In this document: one piece after another, positions 9,938 to 20,263 of the stretch | Numbering within the stretch: position 1 is the stretch's first letter | How the letters are laid out: every line of letters begins with the position of its first letter | Origin: Eutrigla gurnardus | Lineage: Eukaryota > Chordata > Actinopteri > Perciformes > Triglidae | Assembly: GCA_963514095.1 (NCBI GenBank) | Contig: OY741284.1 | Span: 3,372,001-3,436,000 of the forward strand | Direction: 5' to 3' | DNA: 64,000 nucleotides | Program-made: the position numbers and the translations under genes | Notes under the pieces: model-generated | The model's database searches: none | What the model was told of the DNA's origin: nothing | Seen by the model: the letters and a program-made list of their open reading frames with translations, nothing else

Positions 9938-12838
9938 AATGTGTGGGTAACAATGACATCCGGGGGGCAAAAACTGGCCCTGTTTGCCGACGACTTATTG
10001 GTAAGTTTAATACAACCTCCACAGAAATTGATGAAATTATTAGAGGAATTTGGTTTAATTTCAAGTTATAAAATCAATATCGACAAAACTCAAGTACTGA
10101 CATTCGGCTATGACCCCCCCCCACCCTCAATTAGGACCATGTACAACTGGAAATGGGACGCTGAGTCCATTGAATATTTAGGTGTCTCATTACCTAGGGA
10201 CTTCTCAAGACTGTATGATATCAATTACGGCCCGTTAAATTCAATGATAAAGTCTGACATCCAAAGATGGAATGTTATTCCCTTTGTAAATTAAGGCTCC
10301 CGGATGGAGTAAATCAGGATTAATATTCTTCCTCAGATGGTATACCTCTTCCAGTGTTTGCCAGTCAAAATACCATCTAAACACTTCTCAGAATGGGACA
10401 GATTAATAGCGAGGTATTTGTGGCAAGGGAAAAAGGCCAGAATTCAATTCAAGACACTGCAATTAAGAAAAGATAAGGGTGGAATGGGCCTCCCTTGCTT
10501 CCAGGAATACTACCATGTAGCCCAACTGAGACCTTTAGTCTGCTTGTGTTCACCAACATACACTGCAGTATGGAAGGAAATAGAACGTGCAATGATAAAG
10601 GGAATCCCAATAACAGCTCTACTAAGTGATAACAGATTACAAGGAGAACAGGAGATCCCAGAAGACTCTAGAACAGACAGTTTTCTGAAGCCCTGGCAGG
10701 AAATAGTCCAAATGTGCCGTTTAAGAGAAAAAGCGTCTAAAATGCTGAGGTGGTGTGCCTACGATTCAGACTTTGCACAAAATAAAATCAATGGCAGATT
10801 TAAGACAAGGATCACAAAAGGTTTAAGTACATATTAGTCATTTATTCACAAAGGGACATTTCAGAGTTTTGAAAGCCTACAGAAGGACCATGGGGCCCTA
10901 GTTTCGTGGCGCAGCGCAGGGCGGCGCAGGGTGGCGGAGCCGGCGCAATGCAAGTTTCGACCCGCGCAGCCTTGCGCACCGTCAGTTTGGCAGTTTGGTG
11001 GATCGCCTGCGCCAAGATGGGTGTGGCGGCGCAGCAGGGGGAGGCGTCACAGATTCAGCTTGGCGTAGCGGAAGTTTCGTGGCAAAAAGCCTCGCCGAGA
11101 CTGGGCTGAAAGCTCGCCAGCTCCAACCTGGTCTACTTTCGGCGCGAGTAAGTTACAGCTGGCGGAGTGGAAGTTTGGCTGACTGTGCGCAGTGCGCACA
11201 CGTCACCGAGACCTCACAGGCAGGTTTCCACAGTTCCAGGCACATTTAAATGCAATAAATAATCACAACAAACACTATTTAATGCAACTAATTGAATCAA
11301 CACGTGAATTTATATCTATATAGATTGTCCCGTCACATCTGACGTCAGATCAAAGGCGGATGGCACGCGTAACGGAAACTCAGCCTCTCGGACCAACACA
11401 TCTCCCTCTCTCTCTCCTGTTTTTTATAATATGGGCATTGTTATTTTTATGATACGTGCGCACAGCGCGTGATGCGCGTGGTGGAAGCAGCGGGGCTGCT
11501 TCTGTCATCGGGTTGTCAAGTGACAGAACTTGCACTGAACCTCCCCTAACGCATTAAAGGTGAGGAGAGGAGCTCATTTGATTTGTGAAGATCTGAATCG
11601 GCTGTATTAATCCCAGTCCACGCCTTGTCTCCTCCTCGTCTCCCACTCACGCCTTCTTCTCCTCCCTCTTTCTCACTTGCGCCGGTGGGAGTGACGGGAG
11701 GTGTGCCTGCGCGAGCCTGCGCGGTGCGCGAAACTTGCAAAGTCCAGGCGGACACACCCCGTCGGCGCGGCGCAGGTGCGCTGAAAGCTGACTGCGCCTG
11801 GTCTACGAAACTAGGGCCCATGGTGTGGAAGAGAGGATTTTTTTTAGGTACCTGCAAGTGAGAGATTATTTGAACAAAAATCTTAAAGACGTGTTAGGAA
11901 AAGGTGAATCGGGGTTCATGGAGGGTATTCTTATCATTAATTAAACCCAGATCAGCAATAAAATGATCTCCAAATTGTATAATGCCATACAGTTTTCTAA
12001 ACAAGAGAGCACAGAATACATAAAGAAGAAGTGGGAAAAGGAAGTAAAGTTAATGATCACACAGGAGAGCTGGGAGAAAACCTGCCAGCTACAGTGGGTC
12101 TCGACCGGGTCAAACACATGGCGAAAGTTCTGTTAGAAAAACATTGCAAGATTTTTGACCACACCCATTGAGGAACGTCATCAGGGCAGTGGAGATGCTT
12201 GTTGGAGACTTTGTGGGTCTAATGGAGCCAACCATTTCCATATTTTTTGGGATTGCCAAGCAATAAGACCTTACTGGGAAGAGATCCACAAACATATAAA
12301 ACATGTATTAAATGTAAACATTCCATTTTAATGTGAAACTTTGTATTTGGGTAATATATTGTTTGAAACATGAAACATCAAAGACAAAAAAAACTGGCTA
12401 AACTATTGGCAGCCAGTAAGAAGTGTGACACGAGGAAATGGTTAAAAGCAGAACCACCACCAGTGATAAATGGATTGACATCGTCAAATGTTTTACAGGA
12501 TCTGGACCAAATGGACTGAGTATGTAAAACCAATTAGATCTGACTTCATATGACTGTACTTGGGCATTGTGTGAACCTGTCCTCCCCTTTTTTTTGTGTG
12601 TGTGTTTGTTATTTGGATTGTCTCAAGTGGTGCGATCCCCAGTTCTGTTCTGTTTTGATACTGTTCTCAACTAAAACAAGTAAGAGTCCGGAAAAAAACC
12701 TTCCAGAAAGGCAATATGGACAAAATCACATGGACTTCCTGTCACCATCTTTATCAATGTCTTTGAATGACTAAGATTGTAATTCATATATGTGATGGTA
12801 ATTTGCCTTTCTAAATAAAAAAGATAATTAAAAAAAAA
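9938..12838 (+). pseudogene. L1-type LINE ORF2, 3' part, split by a MITE
   Basis: Frames at 9941-10294 and 10337-10837 encode the RT palm with FADDLL in place of YADD, then the thumb/linker (IARYLWQGKKARIQFKTLQL). A frameshift lies between them at about 10295-10335. After the MITE at 10893-11819 the coding sequence resumes (FRYLQVRDYLNKNL) and reaches the Cys/His C-terminal region CWRLCGSNGANHFHIFWDC near 12195-12255, with stops. An A-rich 3' end lies at about 12820-12838. The endonuclease and 5' part are missing, as is usual for truncated L1 insertions. Confidence 0.85.
10893..11819. mobile_element. GC-rich MITE, copy 2, inserted in a LINE ORF
   Basis: TIRs GGGCCCTAGTTTCG/CGAAACTAGGGCCC are identical to those of copy 1 at 4313-5262. 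The trinucleotide ATG stands on both sides (10890-10892 and 11820-11822). Removing the element with one ATG rejoins the LINE frame (LQKDH then GVEERIFF), which fixes a 3-bp target duplication independently. Confidence 0.9.
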
Positions 12839-13924
12839 ATGTAATTGAAAACCATGCCAGATTGTGAAGACAAACTTTAATTCGTTCCTTTCTTCTTCTA
12901 AAATAAAACTTCGATCAAATGAAAATGTATGAACTATATTTGAATTATAATGATGGGAAAATTCACCTTTCTTTTCTTTTTTTCATGTTCAACTATACAT
13001 CAGAGTAACATGAGAGAGAAAGGGAAGCATGCAGAAGAGTTGAGCAGAGGTGGAAGGGGATACATTGCAGATCTCATTCCAAACACTGAAGGATCTTCTG
13101 GATAAATACAGAATCACAAACACTTTATTGCCAAGTATATTTTCACACACAAGGAATGTGACGTGGTGATTGGTGCAATACACAGTCAAATAGTATCATG
13201 ATGACATAAATCATTATGAAAATGGCAACATTTACAATGGAATATGTGAAACTAATATAGAAGAATAGTTTAAATGATGTCAGCCATTGAAGTGTCTGTA
13301 TTTACTATTATTTTATAGTGAACAGTTGTGCAAAAGACTAAGAATCAGGCTCTCAGATGAGTTATAATGTAGTTTTGGTTCAGGGTTGATTGATGGGCTT
13401 AAATCAAAAATGTGTGCAACTCATCCTCCTCGTCTGCTGCCTGGAGAAATATGAGCATTAGTATCGCTGGAATCACAGCTGAAATCTCCACTATTGCTGC
13501 TTTGTACATGTGGAGTCCCAGATACACCAGGAAACCAAACGCCGTCCTGTCTGAGTTCATGACATCATCATGACATCATCCAGAGGTGCTGGATCACCAT
13601 GCTGGATTCACTGGATCTAGCAAGACCCACGTGGGCTGGTTTACCACAGCTGGAGGAACCAGAATAAAATATTTATCTGTGATTTAATATCAGTAACCAG
13701 ATGAAAAGGATGCTGAAATGACTCCATAATGATGGTGATCAGTAATATGTGCTGAGTCATGCTTTGTTAGGTCTGTCTGCAAGACCACAAGATAACTACT
13801 TTAAAACGCTGGTTTTCTGAATGGAGTCTGGTTGATGGGTGCTAGGCTACGCTAACATTGTAGCTGCTACATCAACACTCCAAATAAGGTCATCTAGACA
13901 TAAATACAGCAGAGACCTTGTTGT
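12839..13924. other. No gene; remnant of NLR intron unit
   Basis: Mostly unclassified. At about 13490-13570 the sequence gctgctttgtacatgtggag and what follows resembles the intron that accompanies the LRR exons (31895-31975), a diverged remnant downstream of the B30.2 exon. At 13120-13180 a short tttattgccaagtat stretch resembles the 3' end of a dispersed retroposon. Confidence 0.4.
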
Positions 13925-14340
13925 TTGGACCACAGACAGTCTCTGGTTACTTCCACATAGTCTGGTCTGGTCTCTGGACTAATGTGAGCTACTATCTAGA
14001 CCTCTGGGGGACCACAGACAGTATCTGGTTTCTCCACATAGTCTGGTCTGGTCTCTGGACTAATGTGAGCTACTATCTAGACCTCTGGGGGACCACAGAC
14101 AGTCTCTGGTTTCTCCACAGTCTGGTCTGGTCTCTGGACTAATGTGAGCTACTATCTAGACCTCTGGGGGACCACAGACAGTCTCTGGTTTCTCCACAGT
14201 CTGGTCTGGTCTCTGGACTAATGTGAGCTACTATCTAGACCTCTGGGGGACCACAGACAGTCTCTGGTTTCTCCACAGTCTGGTCTGGTCTCTGGACTAA
14301 TGTGAGCTACTATCTAGACCTCTGGGGGACCACAGACCCA
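13925..14340. repeat. 79-bp minisatellite, about 5 copies
   Basis: Units containing ggactaatgtgagctactat and gaccacagacagtctctgg repeat every 79 bp (81 bp once). A single related unit plus its flank recurs at 15490-15660 on the other side of the B30.2 exon. Confidence 0.9.
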
Positions 14341-14676
14341 GGAGACAACATCTGGGTCCTTGCTGAGAGGCTTTAGAGACACAGATTCATATCTTTGAAT
14401 TGACTCTGGATGTATTTTCTTTGGCTTCTGACACCATGTAGGGTGTTGATCTTATGATTTTATGTGTATACGTGCATATTTTTATCTTATCTAATTATTT
14501 TATTCATTTTATCTTTCTATTCTGTACTTTTTATTGTGTTTTATCTTGTGCAGCACTTTGTAAAACCTTGTGTTTGTTAAAATTGGATCTAAATAAAGTG
14601 GAATGGAATAGATTGGATATGTAATCACACCGTGTGAAAAATGAGCTTCACGTTCGGTGTGAACACAACTTTAAAC
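14341..14676. other. Probable 3' untranslated and flanking region of the NLR gene
   Basis: Lies immediately downstream (minus strand) of the B30.2 stop codon. tttatt at about 14499 and 14530 would supply AATAAA signals on the minus strand. On the plus strand, gcactttgtaaaaccttgtg and aaataaag at 14550-14600 resemble a LINE tail, so the region is probably mixed. Confidence 0.35.
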
Positions 14677-15248
14677 CTAAAGAGGACACAGAGACACTGA
14701 TGATCCAGACAAGACTCTAAACCCAGGATAAAGAGGTTCAGTGAATGTGGTGTTGAAGGTGAGGAGGTGGATCAGTTTGTCAGAGGAGACTCTGTAGAAG
14801 GTCAGAGTGCCAGCAGGACAGTCCAAGTACACTGCTACCACACCAGAGGGGGGGAAGGAGTAGTAGGAGGAGTAGGAGGGGGAGGAGGAGGAGAAGGAGT
14901 AGGAGGAGTTGGGGGAGGAGGTGGGTGTTTCTTTGTTTTTGTGACAGACAGAGTAACCACTGCAAGTCAGACTCCAGGACTGATCATTCCTGCTAAACAG
15001 AGAGTCGTCTCCTCTCCTCTTGATTCCTCTGTAACTCACTGATATAAAAACATCTCCTTCCCACTCAACCTCCCAGTAACAGCGACCAGTCAGACCGTCT
15101 CTACACAGCAGCTGAGGACATGAGACAAATCTGTCTGGATGATCTGGATATGACTGGTCTTCATACACATGTGTCACCTTCCTGTTGTTGTCGTCCAGTT
15201 TGAGTTTTCTGCTGACGGTGTTTGTGTCCAGTTCCAGTTCACAGACAT
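14677..15248 (-). CDS. NLR terminal exon, B30.2 (PRY-SPRY) domain
   Basis: The acceptor ctccatcag enters in phase 1, which with the hinge exon gives YVCELELDTNTVSRKLKLDD, the start of PRY. SPRY hallmarks follow: SCPQLLCRDGLTGRCYWEVE, the WSLTCSGYS strand and the C-terminal FTEPLYPGFRV. It ends at the stop at 14677. B30.2 domains bind protein ligands through variable loops. Here one loop is enlarged by a Ser/Tyr/Pro-rich run (ETPTSSPNSSYSFSSSSPSY...) encoded by a TCC/TAC-like repeat at about 14840-14935. In related fish NLRs this loop is usually much shorter. The frame stays intact. This is the last exon of the gene model. Confidence 0.92.
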
Positions 15249-15935
15249 CTGATGGAGAGAACAAACACAATGCAGCTAAAGGGTTATCTCTGTCTCCCAC
15301 TAAACTACGTCCCCATACAACTCATCTCCACTCTCTGTTACGTTTCCAGGGAAACAACCTGTTTTCTGTACCGAACGGTCAACGTTTCAAACCGTCTAAA
15401 AAAACGTTAACAAACCGCTACAAAACGACATCGTTGGTAGTAAAAATATCACAGTTGGGCCTAAAATGAGTAAAGATTGAAACCAGACCAAACTGTGGTC
15501 TGGTCTGTGGACTAATGTGAGCTACTATGGTAGAGCTCTGATGGACCACAGACCCAGGAGACAACATCTGGGTCCTCCATTTAGGATTCAGGGACGTCAG
15601 GACGACAGGAGGACGATCTCAATGCTGAGACGCTTTAGAGACACAGAGTCTCAGGAACTTATCTCTTCACTTCAAATATTTAAACTCACACAAACACGAC
15701 AACAACGGGAATGTTGGGTATTCGCATCCGTTGTCGTCCGGCAGGAATTGGCGTCCATTTGCGTGTCTGCATTGACTTTGTGTATAATTGAACGTGAAAA
15801 TGTGGCGTCTGGTTTGAACACAACACAACATCTTTACAGCCACGAAGAAACAAACGCTACATCCTGATTAGAATCAGATTTCAGTCATGAACACCTTCAA
15901 ATCTGGAGCAGCTGAGTTACTGAAGACATACTCAC
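15249..15935 (-). other. NLR intron 10
   Basis: Intron between the hinge and B30.2 exons. At 15490-15660 it holds a copy of the ggactaatgtgagctactat unit and flank that also forms the array at 13925-14390. No gene is seen. Confidence 0.6.
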
Positions 15936-15982
15936 ACTTCCTCACACCAGGTCTCAGTCTCTGCTGTCCCCCATGGTCCACC
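15936..15982 (-). CDS. NLR hinge exon between LRR and B30.2
   Basis: A 47-bp exon framed by the acceptor tcttcctgcag and donor gtgagtat. It reads VDHGGQQRLRPGVRK and starts with one base that completes the arginine codon from the last LRR exon. The final t completes a tyrosine with the B30.2 exon. The VDHGG...RPG motif is the characteristic linker in teleost NLRC3-like proteins. It is too short to be found by frame length alone. Confidence 0.9.
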
Positions 15983-16036
15983 CTGCAGGAAGACATGCAA
16001 ACATGAACCCCAGCTCCTCAGTCAGAGACTGTTGTC

Positions 16037-16278
16037 CACCTGTCCTCACCTGAGAGTCCAGTCTGATGTCTGTCCATCTGTCCTCACCTGAGAGTCCAGT
16101 CTGATGTCTGTCCGCCTGTCCTCACCTGAGAGTCCAGTCTGATGTCTGTCCATCTGTCCTCACCTGAGAGTCCAGTCTGATGTCTGTCCGCCTGTCCTCA
16201 CCTGAGAGTCCAGTCTGATGTCAGTCCATCTGTCCTCACCTGAGAGTCCAGTCTGATGTCTGTCCACCTGTCCTCACT
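16037..16278. repeat. 38-bp intronic minisatellite, left part
   Basis: About six units of tcctcacctgagagtccagt + ctgatgtctgtccatctg. The array continues at 23318-23465; the two parts were separated by LINE insertion. Each unit carries on the minus strand ctctcaggtgagg, a copy of the splice-donor junction of the neighbouring LRR exon. Confidence 0.9.
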
Positions 16279-16280
16279 TG

Positions 16281-16362
16281 AGTGGCCATTTACATTACAT
16301 TGACATTTCGGTCATTTAGCAGACGCTTTTGTCCAAAGCGACTTACAATAAGTACATTTGTC
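16281..16362 (-). mobile_element. L2-type LINE, 3' tail (separated part)
   Basis: Contains gtcatttagcagacgctttt and gtccaaagcgacttacaata, the reverse of the conserved L2 3' tail. It is the end of the LINE whose body is at 20264-23317; an L1-type element has split it, duplicating 16345-16362. Confidence 0.85.
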
Positions 16363-19300
16363 TGTTCATACCGATCGCGGATCAACATCAAAGTGTTTGT
16401 TTTCTTTATTGTTTTGTATGGTTTAATATTATGTTTTTAAGTGTATTTGTTTTGTCATTGGGGTTAAGGTGCCACCTTGGGGTTTATAGGAATATTGTGA
16501 GGGATGTGTCTTTTTTATATTTCGGGGAACATGTTCAGAAATGGATATTGGTTAGTATGAGGAGATTATGTCTATACCGGCTGCTTACCACTCTGTCTAA
16601 ATCTGTGAGCAGTATCTGGAGCATAATACAATTTAATGGGTGAATTATCAATTTTGGTGTGGAATTGTGATGGTTTGAATATACCCCACAAACGAACCAG
16701 TGTGTTAACTTTACTGAAACGAAGGAGAATAGACATAGCCTTATTTCAAGAAACACACCTGTTAAAGAAGGACTCAACTCGCATGGCCAACAGATTTGAT
16801 CACACTATAACATCTTCCTCAGCAGAATCGAAAAGTAGGGGAGTGGCCATTGTTTGTAAACGCAATTTGAATATTAAAGTTTTGGATACATGGTCAGACA
16901 ATAAGGGGAGGATGACGATTGCTAAAATAGAAATGTATGGAAGAAAGATAGCTATTATTTCAGCCTATGCCCCCAACAAATTTGATAAGGAATTTTATAG
17001 TGCACTCACTCAGGAAATGTTGCAACTGACCGAATACTCATTTATTGTTGGTGCTGATATGAATGCTGTCTGGCAGGTATCTGAAAGGTCTAGTGCGACT
17101 GCTAATAGGGACCAGGAGCTGGCGACTGCAGCCTTACAGGCCTGGGTGGAGAGTTTGGGATTGATCGATGTCTGGCGTACCTTTAACCCAACTTTGACAG
17201 ATTACAGCTTCTTCTCGGCCAGGCACAAAACCTCCTCGAGGATAGATTTTCTTTTTTCTTCACCTCAGCTGTTTCAGAATATTAATAATGTCACTCTACT
17301 TCCAATGGCGCTTTCGGATCATAAAGGGGTCTACAGCAATGTTTTAATTGGTGGTCTTTCAAAAAAAGCAGCTAGATGGCGTTTTAACTTTTCACTATTG
17401 GGGAATGAGGCTTATAAATCACAATTTAACGCTCAATTACAGGATTTCTTAGATATTAATGTGGGCTCAGTAAAAGATCCCAAAGTTCTTTGGAACGCTG
17501 TTAAGGGATTCATTAGGAGTAACGCCACTCTATTCTCTTCAAACATGCGCAAGGCTAGAGCTGTTACACTACAAAACTTAGAGGTAGACTTTGCTAGATT
17601 AGATTCAATATTACAAACTAATTATTCCAGACAGATTGAAATACAACGTGCCATTATTAAGAAGGAAATAAATAATATTCTAAAACAGGGGTGCCCAACC
17701 CCGGTCCTGGAGAGCCCCTGTCCTACATGTTTTAGGTTTCTCCCTACTCTAACACACCTGATTCGAACGATTTTCAAACCTGTGACAAGCTTCAGTTGCT
17801 TGATAACGAGCACATCATTAGAATCAGGTGTGTAAGAGCAGGGAGAAACCTAAAACATGCAGGACAGGGGCTCTCCAGGACTGGAGTTGGGCATCCCTGT
17901 TCTAAAACAACAATCAGAATTTCTAATACATAGGACTAGACAACGATATTATTTCCATGGCTCGAGGCCCAGTCATCTTTTGGCTTCCAGAATTAGATCC
18001 AATGAATCCTTTGCAGATATTCCATCCATTAGATCCTATACTGGTAATATCACAACTGACCCTAAACAAATAAATGAAACCTTCAGAACCTTTTATTCTA
18101 ACTTATATCAATCAGAAATTCAAGCAGATAATGATGGGTGTGCTAAATTTCTTGATAAGATAGACCTTCCGAGGCTCTCAGAAAATGATGCTGCAAATCT
18201 GGATGCACCAATTTCTTTGGAGGAACTGAAGGGGGCAGCATTAGCCATGCAAAGAAATAAATCTCCAGGTTTTGATGGGATACCCCCCGAGTTTTATGTT
18301 ACATTTTGGGAAAAACTTGGTCCACTAATGTTGGATATGATGAGAACATCAATAGACGAAGGTTGTTTTTCACGAGATGTTAACCTTGCAATAATTTCTT
18401 TGTTGTTAAAGAAAGATAAGGATCCAGTTGATTGCGCCAGCTATAGACCTCTTAGTTTACTAAACGCTGACCTTAAGATTTATGCAAAAGTGCTTGCAAG
18501 ACGCATACAAATTCACATGCCTGCATTAGTTCATTGTGACCAGACAGGATTTATTAAGACCAGGATGGCTGTTGATAATGTTAGACGTCTCCTACATATA
18601 GTAGATGCCACAGCAGCTAAGAATACACCATCGGCAGTTCTTTCATTGGACGCGATGAAGGCCTTTGATAGGCTAGAATGGCGCTTTTTATGGGCTGTGC
18701 TAGAAAAAAATGGTCCTGTACTCTAAGCCTTCTGCTCTTGTTCTCACTGGACAAATGACATCTGCTTTGTTTCCTGTCTCCAGGTCCTCTCGGCAAGGTT
18801 GTCCTTTGAGCCCAGCACTGTTTGCGCTTTCTCTAGAACCCTTAGCCCAGATGATCCGTCAATCCGTTACCATACAACCTATTTCAGTAGGCCGTACCTT
18901 TCATCATCTGGCGTTATATGCTGATGACGTACTTGTATTTATGGAGAACCCGGTCCAATCCCTTCAAACTCTGCTCTCTATCTGTAGTGAGTTCGGTGAT
19001 CTATCTGGTTTCAAAATCAATTGGAATAAGTCTGTCTTGTTACCCCTTAATGACACGGCTAGAGCACTACAATTCCCACCTAATATCCCTGTTGTACAAC
19101 AATTTAAATATCTGGGAGTACATATTTTCCCATCCCTGAATCGCATTGTTTCCCATAACTACTTGGAAATTTGGAATAAAGTTAAATCAGATTTAGATAA
19201 ATGGACTGGCCTCCCCAATTCTCTTCAAGCCCGCATCTCCATTGTGAAAAGCAAGCTTTATCTATTCACCCTCTTTATAAATTGATCATAACACAAAGAG

Positions 19301-20263
19301 TTAATAGCGGCTTGGTTTCCAAATTATACTCCTTTTTCCTGACATCTTCTTATTCTGATTTACCACTAGATAGGTTATGGAGAAGTGATCACCCTAGTCT
19401 GGATGCTGATTTTGACTGGGAGCAGGTGTGGACGAGTATCAGGGAGGCTTCCCGCAACCCGAATCATCAACAGATTCACTTTAATTATGTCCATAGAACC
19501 TATCTCACTCCACGTAGACTACATGCAATGAAACTGATAACTGATCCGTCTTGCAGCCTCTGCAATTTGAATTCTCCAGGTACTTTCATTCACATGATGT
19601 GGGAGTGTCCACCGGTGGAACAGTTCTGGGCTAGGGTGGCCTCTCAACTATCAGACTTGACATCTGTAACGATCCCAGTGACAGTTCCTGTTCTGTTACT
19701 GAATGACTTATCTGGGATGGGTCTGTCGAGGGCTGCAGGGCGATTAGTACTTGCTGGTATCACAGCTGCTAAGAAGCTGATTGCGTTGCGGTGGAAGCCT
19801 CCCCGCTCTCTTGCCTTCAAGCATTGGATTCTCACTTTTTTAGATGTTGTATTCATGGAGATGTCGACTGCCAGAATCAATGGTGCAAAAGAATCCATTT
19901 TGAATAGTTGGCGGGCTGTGGCCAACTCACTAAAGGAGTTATTAAAATGATCATATTCTGATTCTGGCTAGTTATTTTTGTTCCCTGTATAGGTGAATGT
20001 GTGGTCGTAGAGTTTCCCTCCATACAATTGTGTATGACTTCTGGATGGGTGGGTGGGGGGAGGGAAGGTGGCACACCTTTTGTTTGTTTTGTCTGTTTTC
20101 TTTTTTTTTTAGTTAATGTATTGGCTTAAGTTTTTTGGTTAATTTGGCGGCTTTTATGATTTAAGCAATTTTGCAGTTTGCATTTGTTTTGTTATGTAAA
20201 ATATGTGTTGTATCTTGATAATCTCAGTTAATCAATAAAAAAAATTTGATCACAAAAAAAAAA
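16363..20263 (+). pseudogene. L1-type LINE with target duplication, internally deleted
   Basis: The insertion is flanked by an 18-bp duplication, acaataagtacatttgtc (16345-16362 and 20264-20281), and ends in an A-rich tail. ORF2 begins near 16636 with an AP endonuclease (MGELSILVWNCDGLN, FQETHL, SAYAPN, GADMNA, SDHKG). After a MITE at 17686-17899 the RT follows (NKSPGFDGIPPEFY, YADD at 18917-18928, KYLGVHIFPS) and then the C-terminal domain with a CSLC motif. A frameshift near 18715 and a larger deletion near 19285 remove parts of RT and the linker. No ORF1 was recognised in 16363-16635, so the element is probably 5' truncated. Confidence 0.88.
17686..17899. mobile_element. 214-bp hAT MITE, copy 1
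   Basis: Ends CAGGGGTGCCCAA ... TTGGGCATCCCTG with a perfect 8-bp target duplication TTCTAAAA (17678-17685 and 17900-17907). It interrupts the L1 ORF2 between NNILK and QSEFLIHRTR. Nearly identical to 32934-33147. Confidence 0.95.
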
